Part shown: positions 6,100-14,435 of the stretch, piece after piece
How the letters are laid out: every line of letters starts with the position of its first letter
Numbering within the stretch: the first letter of the stretch is position 1
Assembly (NCBI GenBank): GCA_946631075.1
Contig: CAMOZS010000019.1
Coordinates: 1-16,795, forward strand
Origin: an uncultured Bacillota bacterium
GTDB taxonomy: Bacteria; Bacillota; Clostridia; Peptostreptococcales; Anaerovoracaceae
DNA: 16,795 nt
Direction of reading: 5' to 3'
Translations under genes and position numbers: made by a program
The notes under the pieces: generated by a model
What the model was told of the DNA's origin: nothing
Seen by the model: only the letters and a program-made list of their open reading frames with translations
Databases searched by the model: none

Positions 6100-7437
6100 A
6101 TGATGGAGGGAAGGATCCCGCCGCACAGTCTGGACGCGGAACGTTCCGCTCTGGGCGCGGCCCTGCTTTCGAAGGATGCTCTGTACGGCGTTGTAGAGAA
6201 CGTCAAGGCCAGAGATTTTTATGATGCCAACCATAAGGAAATATTTGAAGCGATCCTGAATCTGTCCAGAAGAAACGCCCCCGTCGACGCTCTGACGGTA
6301 TCAGAGGAGCTGAAGAGCAGGGGGACACTCGAAATGGTCGGCGGCAGAGCCTATATCGCCAGCCTTTCCTCGGGCACACCGACCATCGCCAACGCGGAGG
6401 AATACGCTAAGATCATCGCTCAGAAAGCGTCTGCCCGCAGACTGATCGAGGTGGCGGATGACGTGATCGAGAAGGGCTATGAGGGATCCATGGATCCCGG
6501 TTCCCTGCTGGATTACGCGGAGAGCGGCATTTTTGAGATCTCTCAGCAGAGGCAGAAGGGCCAGTATACCCACATCAAGGATGTCCTGCTGGAGAATATC
6601 GAGATCATCGACAAGGCGGCCCAGATGGAGGGCGGCCTGACCGGCGTCACGACAGGCTTCCGGGACCTGGACGAGAAGACATCGGGACTTCAGAAGTCCG
6701 AGCTGATCATCCTGGCGGCCCGTCCGGCCATGGGAAAGACAGCCTTTGCGCTGACGGTCGCGCGAAACGCCGCGGTCAAGGGAGGAGCATCGGTCCTCCT
6801 CTTCAGCATGGAGATGTCCAAGGAATCCCTGGGCCAGAGACTGCTGGCCATGGAGTCCCGGGTCGATATGCAGAGCCTCAAGAAGGGGAACCTGCAGAGA
6901 CGGGACTGGGATGACATCAACGACGCTCTGGATGTCCTGTCCAGGGCCAATATCCATATCGACGATACCGCCGGAGTCAGCATCATGGAGATGAAGAGCA
7001 AGTGCCGCAGGCTCAAGGCGGAAGAAGGCCTGGATCTGGTCATCATCGACTATCTGCAGCTGATGAACCCGGAAGGGCGGGCCGATTCCAGGACCCAGGA
7101 GATCTCCGTGATCTCCAGCAACCTGAAGCTGATGGCAAGGGAGCTTGACTGTCCGGTCATCGTCCTGTCCCAGCTGTCCCGGGCGCCGGAGCAGAGGACC
7201 GACCACCGGCCCATGCTTTCGGACCTGCGCGAGTCCGGTTCCATCGAGCAGGACGCGGATATCGTACTGTTCCTCTACAGGGACGATTATTATAACAAGG
7301 AAGATGCCGTGCCGGGAGAGTGCGAGGTCATCATAGCCAAGCAGAGGAGCGGCCCGACGGGAACGGTCAAGGTCGCATGGCTTGAGAAGATCACCAAGTT
7401 CGTTGACAGCGCCGGAAGCAGCATGAGCGGCTTCTAG
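6100..7437 (+). CDS. dnaB: Replicative DNA helicase DnaB
   Basis: This is the hexameric helicase (DnaC in Bacillus naming) that unwinds DNA at the fork. Residues 5-105 are the N-terminal primase-interacting domain, starting PPHSLDAERSALGAALL. The RecA-like motor follows: the linker region GVTTGFRDLDEKTSGL, Walker A RPAMGKT (208-214) with Lys213 and Thr214, Walker B LVIIDYLQLM with Asp317, and the conserved LSQLSRAPEQR then LSDLRESGSIEQDADIV near the end. The 445 residues are the normal length with no insertion or intein. AGGAGG spans the rplI stop region 8 nt before the ATG; a second Met codon follows immediately. The next gene encodes a DnaD-type protein, consistent with a helicase-loading role for that neighbour. 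Confidence 0.97.
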   Translation: MMEGRIPPHSLDAERSALGAALLSKDALYGVVENVKARDFYDANHKEIFEAILNLSRRNAPVDALTVSEELKSRGTLEMVGGRAYIASLSSGTPTIANAEEYAKIIAQKASARRLIEVADDVIEKGYEGSMDPGSLLDYAESGIFEISQQRQKGQYTHIKDVLLENIEIIDKAAQMEGGLTGVTTGFRDLDEKTSGLQKSELIILAARPAMGKTAFALTVARNAAVKGGASVLLFSMEMSKESLGQRLLAMESRVDMQSLKKGNLQRRDWDDINDALDVLSRANIHIDDTAGVSIMEMKSKCRRLKAEEGLDLVIIDYLQLMNPEGRADSRTQEISVISSNLKLMARELDCPVIVLSQLSRAPEQRTDHRPMLSDLRESGSIEQDADIVLFLYRDDYYNKEDAVPGECEVIIAKQRSGPTGTVKVAWLEKITKFVDSAGSSMSGF

Positions 7438-7457
7438 AACAGCAGGGGAAGACATAC

Positions 7458-8726
7458 ATGGGATTTTACAGAGAGAAGGTCAATGACTATTTTCTGCTGG
7501 ACACTCCGGTAGAGAATCTGTTCATAAATGAATATATGAAGGCGGCGCCGGGAGATTACGTCAAGGTCTATCTGTTCGCCCTGATGCATGCGGGGCTCGA
7601 CGTGAAGCTGACCAACGCCGACCTGGCCAGGGCCCTGGGTCTTGAGCCGGAGGATGTCCTCAAGGCATGGACCTACTGGGAGAAGCAGAACCTGATCCGC
7701 AAGCACATGAAGGGAAGCGAGAGCGGATTCGACTACGACGTGGAGTTCCTCATGCTGAAGGAACAGCTCTACGGTCAGCAGACCGCGCCCCAGGCCAGTG
7801 TGCAGACCATCAGCAGGCTGATGGAGGATCCTCCGGTCAAGCAGATGATCATGGATATAGAGCAGGTCTTCGGAAGGGTATTTTCCAGTTCGGAGCTGCA
7901 GAAGATCCTGTCATGGATCGAGGATTATCAGATGCTCCCCGAGACCATAGCCTACGCTTTCTCCTACGCCAGGAAACAGCGGAAGACCAGCCTGAAGTAT
8001 GTGCAGGCCCTGGTACAGGATTGGGGCAGCCGGGGGCTGGCGGACGTGGCTTCCGTCGAGGAGGACCTGGGCAAGAAGGACCGCAGGCATACTATGCAAA
8101 GGCGGGTCTTCCAGGCTTTGGGCTTCAGCCGCAACGCCACCGAGGAGGAGCAGAGGATCATCGACAGCTGGTTCGATGATCTGGGCATGTCCCTCGAAAC
8201 GGTGCTGGATGCCTGCAGCAGGACATCGGGGATCTCCAGTCCCAACATCAATTACGTGAACAAGGTGCTGCAGAACTGGAACAAGGAAGGGAAGACAGAG
8301 AAGCCGGCCACGGACGCCCCCGGCGGCAGAGAGATCATGGAATACTACGATCTGCTCCGCAGGACCGAGGAGGAAGAGGCCCGGCAGCGCACAGAAGAAG
8401 TATACGCCAAAGTACCCAAGATCCGGGGGATCGACGATGAGATCACCGGCCTCAACAGAGAGCTTTCGAGGATCATCATCTCGGATACGGTGGATAAGAA
8501 AAAAGCCGGAGCCAGGATCCGGCAGGAGATGGAACGCCTGAACATGGAGAAGGCTTTCCTTCTGACAGAGAACGATTACGAACTCGACTATATGGACATA
8601 CATTATACCTGTCCGTTATGCAAAGACACGGGAATGCTTGAAACAGGAGAAAAGTGCCAATGCTACGAAAAGGTGACCAGGGATCAGATCAACAGTCTTC
8701 TGAACCGGCCAAAACAACAGAACTGA
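7458..8726 (+). CDS. DnaD-domain protein with a DnaC/DnaI-like zinc-finger tail and no ATPase
   Basis: This 422-residue protein is likely a primosome or helicase-loading factor. Residues 1-105 look like the winged-helix (DDBH1-like) domain. Two DDBH2 copies follow, each ending in the DnaD ssDNA-binding pattern Y-x3-hydrophobic-x3-W: YVQALVQDW near 180 and YVNKVLQNW near 265. From about residue 315 the sequence switches to a coiled, charged segment (EVYAKVPKIRGIDDEITGL) and a CX2CX11CXC finger (Cys385, 388, 400, 402) with CKDTG. That part closely resembles the N-terminal half of clostridial DnaC-like loaders, in which an AAA+ ATPase would come next. Here the protein stops 20 residues after the finger and no Walker motif follows. 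AGGGGAAG precedes the ATG, and the last 67 nt overlap the next gene. The domain calls rest on my reading of motifs. Confidence 0.85.
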   Translation: MGFYREKVNDYFLLDTPVENLFINEYMKAAPGDYVKVYLFALMHAGLDVKLTNADLARALGLEPEDVLKAWTYWEKQNLIRKHMKGSESGFDYDVEFLMLKEQLYGQQTAPQASVQTISRLMEDPPVKQMIMDIEQVFGRVFSSSELQKILSWIEDYQMLPETIAYAFSYARKQRKTSLKYVQALVQDWGSRGLADVASVEEDLGKKDRRHTMQRRVFQALGFSRNATEEEQRIIDSWFDDLGMSLETVLDACSRTSGISSPNINYVNKVLQNWNKEGKTEKPATDAPGGREIMEYYDLLRRTEEEEARQRTEEVYAKVPKIRGIDDEITGLNRELSRIIISDTVDKKKAGARIRQEMERLNMEKAFLLTENDYELDYMDIHYTCPLCKDTGMLETGEKCQCYEKVTRDQINSLLNRPKQQN

Positions 8727-10966
8727 ATATAGATGAAACAGAAAGAGAGGCGCTTTTGTCGGGAGACGTCAAAGCGCAGCATTTCTTTGATGAGATACAG
8801 AAACTGAAACAGGACCTGACTTCGCTGAAACGTACGGAGGTGATCGACACTTCCTTCGTGGAGGAGAAGACGCCCAAAGCGGATCCGCAGAGTACGGCGG
8901 AAGGTCCAGCGGCCAGACCGGCGGAAGGTCCGGCGGCCAGACCGGCGGAAAAACCCGCTGAAGGACCGGCCCAGAAACCGGCCGGGCAACCTGCGGCCGA
9001 AAAAGGACCGGCAGTAAAAGCTGCGGCCGGGCCGGCAGGTAACGCGGAGAAGGTCGTAAAGGCTGCGGAGGCCCAGGCCAAGGCGACGCCCCAGGCCACC
9101 TTCCAGGACCAGTTCCGCCAGCAGATGGAGACCCAGCTGCAGGCAGTCCAGAAAGAGCAGGACGAGAAGGCCAGGCAGCGGGCGGTCAAACAGGCCAAGA
9201 AAGAAGCCTACCGGGCGGAGAAAGCCAGGCGGAACGCCGAGCGAAGAGAAGAACGGCGGGCAAGGGCCAAGCGCAAGCAGCAGGAGCGGGAGCTTCGGGC
9301 CGAAGTCAAGAGAAAGAAAAGGATCGCGGACAAGTCCGCCGAGCTTGGCGGAGGGATCATCAATCTCCACGATACCACCGTCAGCACGGAGATCCAGCCG
9401 GTCGGACGTTTTTCGTGGAGAGACCTTCTGGGGATCCTGCCCCGGTCACAGAAGCGGGCGGCCTCGTCAGAGGAAGAGCTCCAGGCTTTGATCGAAGAGC
9501 AGGAACAGAAGACCGCGGAAGCGAGAGCGACGGCGACCCAGCTTTCCCGGGTAAGGGCAAGCCGGTATCATAACAGCGCATTCGGGCGCAGGCTGGACGC
9601 TTTCAAGAAAGCCTGCGACAAGCACAAGGGACTCCTGCTGACCGGTATGAGCATGGTCCTGCTGGTCTGCGTAGGAGCGGCCGGAGTCATCAATTACGGC
9701 ACAGCTTATGAATATTCATATAACGGACACGTTCTGGGCTACGTCGAGAGCAAGGATGAAGTCCTCCAGATCACGGACATGGTCCAGCGGGCCCTGACCG
9801 AGGATAAGGAGATGCAGGTCATCATCGACGCCAAGGACGACATATCCTTCCGGAAGGTGTCGACCCTGGACAAGGACGTGGTCCCGGATTCATCCGATCA
9901 GGTCCTGCGCCGGCTGACCTACATGGGCGACCTGAACGTCAAGGCCTACGGGATCTACGTGAACGGGAAGAAGGTCGGAGGCGTCCGGAGCAAGGAAGTC
10001 GCTGCCGATGTTCTCAAAAAGATCGAGAACCGTTACGCCAGTGATAAAAAGGGAACAGTTATAGAAAAGGCGGAGATCCTGGAGACGGTGGATGTCAAAA
10101 TGAGCAACACCAACCTCCGTAACGTCTACTCCGCTGAACGGATGGCAGACCTGCTCTGTACCAGCGGCGAGAAAGAGACCGTGCATACGGTCATCGCCGG
10201 TGAGACGCTGAGCGATATCGCCGAAGTATACGGAACGACCGAGGAGAATCTCCAGAGGGATAACGAAGGGGTCGATCCGACCAAGCTGGAAGTAGGAAGC
10301 ACCCTGCTGATCAAGCAGAACGCCCCCCTTCTGACGGTCCGGATGACGGAACGGCGTTCCTATACAAAGACCATCGAATATGAGACCGTCGAGAAGAAGA
10401 CTGACGAGATGTACGAAGATGAACAGGTCATCGAGCAGGAAGGTGAAGACGGTTCGGAGGATATTACAGAACGGACGGTCTCCATCAACGGAGTACAGGA
10501 AAGTCTGGACGTTCTGAAGCATGAGATAACCAAGAAGCCGGTCAAGAAGATCATTCTGCAGGGAACAGCGGAGCGTCCGCCATCGGTGGGCGACGGCGTA
10601 TACATCTGGCCTCTGGCCGGGGGATATACACTCACATCCCACTACGGATACCGGTGGGGCAGACTCCATGCCGGCATCGACCTGGGAACGCCGACAGGCA
10701 ATGACGTTCTGGCGGCGGACGGCGGGATCGTCGTCCGCGCGGGATACTTCGGCGGATACGGATACTGCGTGGACATCGACCATCAGAACGGCCAGATGAC
10801 CAGATACGGACACCTCAGTTCTATCCTGGTCAGCGTCGGTGATGAAGTGTACGAAGGACAGCACATTGCAGAGTCGGGAAATACCGGCGCAAGCACCGGG
10901 CCCCATCTGCATTTTGAGATCCATACCAACGGACAGTCCCATGATCCGTTGCAGGATCTGCCATAA
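8660..10966 (+). CDS. Membrane-anchored M23 metallopeptidase with LysM and G5 domains
   Basis: Likely a peptidoglycan endopeptidase of 768 residues. Residues 1-323 are predicted cytoplasmic: an Ala/Pro-rich repeat (about 80-130), then a Lys/Arg/Glu coiled coil (about 155-230). One membrane helix spans about 324-344. Outside are a linker domain, LysM (about 508-554, TVIAGETLSDIAEVYGTTEE), a G5-like region (about 556-640) and the M23 domain from about 648. Zinc and catalytic residues are present: His670 and Asp674 in HAGID, and His749 and His751 in HLHFE, so it should be active. I chose ATG 8660, 10 nt after AGGAG; GTG 8654 is only 4 nt away. Either start lies inside the preceding gene, an overlap of 67-73 nt. 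The peptidase, LysM and G5 order is known in Firmicutes, but so long an inner N-terminus is unusual. Confidence 0.92.
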   Translation: MLRKGDQGSDQQSSEPAKTTELNIDETEREALLSGDVKAQHFFDEIQKLKQDLTSLKRTEVIDTSFVEEKTPKADPQSTAEGPAARPAEGPAARPAEKPAEGPAQKPAGQPAAEKGPAVKAAAGPAGNAEKVVKAAEAQAKATPQATFQDQFRQQMETQLQAVQKEQDEKARQRAVKQAKKEAYRAEKARRNAERREERRARAKRKQQERELRAEVKRKKRIADKSAELGGGIINLHDTTVSTEIQPVGRFSWRDLLGILPRSQKRAASSEEELQALIEEQEQKTAEARATATQLSRVRASRYHNSAFGRRLDAFKKACDKHKGLLLTGMSMVLLVCVGAAGVINYGTAYEYSYNGHVLGYVESKDEVLQITDMVQRALTEDKEMQVIIDAKDDISFRKVSTLDKDVVPDSSDQVLRRLTYMGDLNVKAYGIYVNGKKVGGVRSKEVAADVLKKIENRYASDKKGTVIEKAEILETVDVKMSNTNLRNVYSAERMADLLCTSGEKETVHTVIAGETLSDIAEVYGTTEENLQRDNEGVDPTKLEVGSTLLIKQNAPLLTVRMTERRSYTKTIEYETVEKKTDEMYEDEQVIEQEGEDGSEDITERTVSINGVQESLDVLKHEITKKPVKKIILQGTAERPPSVGDGVYIWPLAGGYTLTSHYGYRWGRLHAGIDLGTPTGNDVLAADGGIVVRAGYFGGYGYCVDIDHQNGQMTRYGHLSSILVSVGDEVYEGQHIAESGNTGASTGPHLHFEIHTNGQSHDPLQDLP
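8897..8944 (+). repeat. 24-bp tandem repeat, two copies plus a partial third
   Basis: Units 8897-8920 and 8921-8944 differ at one base, and a decayed partial unit begins at 8945. Each unit adds eight residues (AEGPAARP). The repeat lies in the cytoplasmic Ala/Pro-rich segment of the M23 peptidase, so copy number can change in frame. Confidence 0.85.
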
Positions 10967-10981
10967 ATCAGGCAGAAGGCA

Positions 10982-10995
10982 GCCGTGATCACGGC
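10982..10995. repeat. Perfect 14-bp palindrome before the DivIC-like gene
   Basis: GCCGTGATCACGGC is identical to its reverse complement and lies in the 42-nt gap between the M23 gene and the next start, just ahead of the ribosome binding site. It could be an operator or a chance palindrome. As RNA it would have no unpaired loop, so only a shortened hairpin could form. Confidence 0.4.
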
Positions 10996-11008
10996 AGGGG
11001 GACAGGAT

Positions 11009-11560
11009 ATGGGAAGAAAGAAAAGGCGCAGCAGCAAGTTCAAGGACAGCAGCGCTGTCATCGATATGGAACAGGCCAGAAAAGAAAGACAGGAGCGCCA
11101 AAAGAAGAGAACACAGGAAAAACAGATCAAGGAAGAACGGGAACAGACCAGGCAGGAGCGCAAGGAAGAGCGCAGAGCCTCCCGCCCGACCAGATCCGGC
11201 CGCAGCCAGCAGTCCCTGCGTGAAGGCGAGGAGCGGACCGGTACTTCGGGTGAGCGTCAGGGCCGCCGCAGAGTAGCCCTGCGAAGACGGAGGAACCAGA
11301 GAAGGGCGGTCGCGGTCCTGGCCGTGCTGTTCATCGTTGGCGTACTCGGTTATTCGGTCGGCCATATCCTGATCCTGAAGCACGACCTGCACGTGGCCAA
11401 AAAAGAGCAGGCCGCCTATCAGGAAGAAAAGGAACAGCTGGAGAAGGACCTGCAGGAGATCAACGACCTGCAGAACCTGGAGGAGCAGGCGAGGGATCAG
11501 ATGCGGCTGATCAAGCCGGGCGAGACCTTATACATTTTTCCGGAGAATATGACACAATAA
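11009..11560 (+). CDS. DivIC/FtsB-like septum formation initiator
   Basis: This 183-residue single-pass membrane protein has the FtsB/DivIC architecture: membrane helix 101-119 (VAVLAVLFIVGVLGYSVGH), a coiled coil (about 125-158) and the typical ending LEEQARDQMRLIKPGETLYIF (158-178). Such proteins join the FtsL/FtsQ-DivIB complex that activates septal wall synthesis. Ahead of the helix is an unusually long, extremely charged cytoplasmic segment (1-100, rich in Arg, Lys, Glu and Gln); many family members have only a short one. I start at ATG 11009, 8 nt after AGGGGG; an in-frame GTG at 10985 is less likely. It follows the M23 peptidase by 42 nt and ends 2 nt before rsmA. The family is well supported; which of DivIC, FtsB or FtsL it replaces is not resolved. 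Confidence 0.85.
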   Translation: MGRKKRRSSKFKDSSAVIDMEQARKERQERQKKRTQEKQIKEEREQTRQERKEERRASRPTRSGRSQQSLREGEERTGTSGERQGRRRVALRRRRNQRRAVAVLAVLFIVGVLGYSVGHILILKHDLHVAKKEQAAYQEEKEQLEKDLQEINDLQNLEEQARDQMRLIKPGETLYIFPENMTQ

Positions 11561-11562
11561 TA

Positions 11563-12438
11563 ATGAATCTGTACTCACCGAAAACGATCAGACAACTGAA
11601 GGAAAAATACGGATTTCGATTCGCCAAGGGTCTGGGACAGAACTTCCTGACCGATCCGTCCGTACCGGAAGCCATGGTGGAAGGAAGCGGGATCGGACCG
11701 GAGGACCTGGTCATTGAGATCGGCCCCGGCATTGGAGTGCTCACCGCGGCGGCAGCAGAAGCGGCGGGCAGGGTGGTCGCCATCGAAGTGGATGAGCGGC
11801 TGATCCCCATCCTGGGCGAGACCCTCAGGGAATACGACAATATCGAAGTGATCTGCGCCGATGTCCTGAAAACGGACCTGGCGCAGCTGATAGGAGATCA
11901 GATCCGGCAGCACGGAATAACCGGTCAGGTCCGGATCATCGGCAATCTCCCTTATTATATTACTACTCCCATCATCATGAAGCTGCTGGAGGATGAGCTT
12001 CCGGTCAGCTCCATCACCGTGATGATGCAGAAGGAGGTCGCGGACCGGATCGAGGCCGGTCCCGGCAGCAAGGCTTATGGGGCCATCTCAGTCGCGGTCC
12101 AGTATTACTGCAGGGTATCCCGGATCGTGTCCGTGCCCAAGGAAGTATTTCTTCCCAGTCCCAAGGTGGACTCGGCGGTCCTTCTGCTGGAGCTTCGGGA
12201 GCAAAAGGCGGCGGAGGTCAAGGATGAGGCCAGGTTTTTCGCCTGCGTAAAGGCTGGTTTCGGCCAGAGGAGAAAGACTCTGGTCAACGCCCTCAGCGGA
12301 GCGGGTAATCTTCCCAAAGACCTGGTCCGTCAGGTCCTGGAAGCAGCCGGGATCGAGGAAAACCGCCGGGCGGAGACCCTGTCCATTGAGGAGTTCGCGA
12401 AGATCGCGGACCAGCTGACATCGAGGGAAGGTGCATAA
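11563..12438 (+). CDS. rsmA: 16S rRNA dimethyladenosine transferase RsmA (KsgA)
   Basis: RsmA uses S-adenosylmethionine to dimethylate two adjacent adenines near the 3' end of 16S rRNA (A1518 and A1519 in E. coli numbering), a late step in 30S assembly. The protein has 291 residues, normal for the family. Diagnostic parts are GLGQNFLTDPSV (23-34), the SAM loop IEIGPGIGVLT (51-61), the acidic motif VVAIEVDERL (71-80), the catalytic NLPYYITTP (128-136) and the C-terminal FGQRRKTLVNAL. No strong Shine-Dalgarno lies at the ideal distance: GGAG is about 17 nt upstream inside the preceding gene, whose stop is 2 nt before this ATG, so translation is probably coupled. The stop overlaps the next start by one base. 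Confidence 0.96.
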   Translation: MNLYSPKTIRQLKEKYGFRFAKGLGQNFLTDPSVPEAMVEGSGIGPEDLVIEIGPGIGVLTAAAAEAAGRVVAIEVDERLIPILGETLREYDNIEVICADVLKTDLAQLIGDQIRQHGITGQVRIIGNLPYYITTPIIMKLLEDELPVSSITVMMQKEVADRIEAGPGSKAYGAISVAVQYYCRVSRIVSVPKEVFLPSPKVDSAVLLLELREQKAAEVKDEARFFACVKAGFGQRRKTLVNALSGAGNLPKDLVRQVLEAAGIEENRRAETLSIEEFAKIADQLTSREGA

Positions 12439-14420
12439 TGGAAGAAAAAAGCCTGATATATAGAATTTTTCACAACAGCATCGTGATCCTGGCGATCGCT
12501 TCGATCGTTGTGGGTTTTATCGTGGAAGCCCTTTCGAGGCACAACCCGGTGGAGGCTGCCCTGTTCATGGCGCAGAATCCGCTGGTCACCCTGTGCAACT
12601 GCATGCTGATCATCGCGGTCCTGTCTCTCGCCATGCTCTTTCGGCGGCGGGCCTTTGCCCTGTGCATGTTTGCCCTGATCTGGGTGGCGCTGGGAATCAC
12701 CAACTGCGTGATCCTGACCAACCGGATGACCCCCTTCAATGTCAAGGACCTGAGCAACCTCAAGGAGGGGACCCAGATCCTTCGCAACTATTTCTCTGTC
12801 ACCAACCTGATCCTGATCGGAGCCATCGTGGCCATCCTCGTGGTGATCGTGATCGTCCTCTTCCGCAAGCTGCCGAAGCTGGACCGGAAGGTGAACTACC
12901 GGAATTCCATTATCGGGATCGTCCTCATCGTGGCCCTTTCTTTCGGGGTGCTGCAGGGCGGCATGAAGGTCGGCGTGCTGGACACCTTCTTCGGAAGCCT
13001 GCCTCTGGCCTATAAAGAAAACGGGACTCCTTATTCCTTCATGATCACCTGGGTCAAGACGGGCATCGACAAACCCAGAAACTACAGCGACGAGATGATC
13101 AGGGGGATCTTCAAAGACGGGGAGATGGGAGAAGACGGGATCTACACCCCCGGACAGGATGATGATAAGACGGCGGATCAGACCCCCAACATCATTTATC
13201 TGCAGCTGGAGTCCTTCATCGATCCCCTTCAGGTAAAGGGCTTCGAATACTCTAAGGACCCCATGCCCAATTACCGGGAGCTGATGAGTGAATACTCCTC
13301 AGGATACCTCACTGTTCCGGCGGTGGGAGCGGGGACAGCCAACGTAGAGTTCGAGGCGATCACAGGCATAAGCGCCAGATTCTTCGGACCGGGCGAATAT
13401 CCCCATAAGAGCGTGCTGACCGAGAAGACCTGCGAATCCGCGGCCTTCGATATGAAGCAGCTGGGATATACATCCCACGCCATCCACAATCACAGAGGCG
13501 CCTTCTATAACAGGAATACAGTCTTCAGCAACCTGGGCTTTGACACCTTCACCTCTCTGGAATACATGAACAACGTGGTGAAGACACCTAAGAACTGGGC
13601 CAAGGACGCCGTCCTGACCGAGAACATCCTGGACGCCCTGAAGTCCACCAAAGGCAGGGATTACATCTATACGATCTCCGTCCAGGGACACGGCAAGTAT
13701 CCGACCGAGGAGGTCCTGGACGATCCTGAGATCAAGGTGACCAAGGCTCCCGATGAGGAACTGAAATGGCCCTATGAATACTACGCCAACCAGATCTATG
13801 AAATGGACCAGTTCGTCAAAGAGCTGACGGACACCCTGGCGGATTACGACGAGGATATCGTACTGGTCATGTACGGCGACCACCTTCCGGCCCTGAACAT
13901 GACCGAGGATATGATGGAATCCGGCGACCTGTACAAGACCCAGTACATCATCTGGGACAACTTCGGCATGAAGCGGGTCGAGAAAAACCTCAAGGCATAC
14001 AACATCCACGCGGAAGTGACCAAACGTCTGGGGATCCATACGGGCATGCTGACCCAGTACCACCAGAATTACAGCGGCAAGAAGAACTATCAGAAGAACT
14101 TCAAGGCCCTGGCCTACGACATGCTCTACGGCAAGAAATACATTTACGGAGAGAAGGGTCCCTTCGAAGCGACCGACATGCAGATGGGGGTCAAGAAGAT
14201 CGCCATCGACAAGATCGTCAAGATCGGCGACCGCTACTATATCAAGGGACAGAACTTCACGGAATACAGCAGGATCTCCCTGAACGGCGAAGTCCTGAAG
14301 ACCGTTTACCTGGGTCCGACCATCCTGGCCCTGAGCGAGGAAGTGGATCCGGAAAAAGTCTCCGAGATGAAGGTCAGTCAGGTAGAGAAGAACAAGGAAG
14401 TGCTGAGCACGACAGAATAG
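12438..14420 (+). CDS. LtaS-like phosphoglycerol transferase
   Basis: This 660-residue membrane enzyme belongs to the LTA synthase/MdoB family, which transfers glycerol phosphate from phosphatidylglycerol to a polymer or sugar outside the cell. About five helices occupy residues 13-175 (roughly 13-31, 40-68, 72-93, 122-142, 157-173). The sulfatase-fold domain begins near NIIYLQLESF (251-260). Expected metal and catalytic positions are Glu258, the nucleophile candidate Thr300 in GAGTANVEFEAITG, His418 in VQGHGK, and Asp481-His482 in MYGDHLPAL. A C-terminal extension of about 100 residues (after 560) includes a beta-like segment, GDRYYIKGQNFTEYSRISLNGE, of unknown role. The start overlaps the rsmA stop (TAATG). 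Whether the product is true lipoteichoic acid or another glycerophosphate modification cannot be told from sequence. Confidence 0.9.
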   Translation: MEEKSLIYRIFHNSIVILAIASIVVGFIVEALSRHNPVEAALFMAQNPLVTLCNCMLIIAVLSLAMLFRRRAFALCMFALIWVALGITNCVILTNRMTPFNVKDLSNLKEGTQILRNYFSVTNLILIGAIVAILVVIVIVLFRKLPKLDRKVNYRNSIIGIVLIVALSFGVLQGGMKVGVLDTFFGSLPLAYKENGTPYSFMITWVKTGIDKPRNYSDEMIRGIFKDGEMGEDGIYTPGQDDDKTADQTPNIIYLQLESFIDPLQVKGFEYSKDPMPNYRELMSEYSSGYLTVPAVGAGTANVEFEAITGISARFFGPGEYPHKSVLTEKTCESAAFDMKQLGYTSHAIHNHRGAFYNRNTVFSNLGFDTFTSLEYMNNVVKTPKNWAKDAVLTENILDALKSTKGRDYIYTISVQGHGKYPTEEVLDDPEIKVTKAPDEELKWPYEYYANQIYEMDQFVKELTDTLADYDEDIVLVMYGDHLPALNMTEDMMESGDLYKTQYIIWDNFGMKRVEKNLKAYNIHAEVTKRLGIHTGMLTQYHQNYSGKKNYQKNFKALAYDMLYGKKYIYGEKGPFEATDMQMGVKKIAIDKIVKIGDRYYIKGQNFTEYSRISLNGEVLKTVYLGPTILALSEEVDPEKVSEMKVSQVEKNKEVLSTTE

Positions 14421-14435
14421 ACAGGTGCGCTGCAG

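Noticed and set aside
8684..9370. Minus-strand Gly/Arg/Leu/Phe-rich frame opposite the Ala/Pro repeat
   Set aside because: Its low-complexity look comes from the repeat and charged tract on the plus strand; there is no start signal.
9890..11392. Minus-strand open frame of 500 codons opposite the M23 and DivIC-like genes
   Set aside because: It has no recognisable domain or ribosome binding site, and the opposite strand encodes convincing LysM, M23 and septum-initiator domains.
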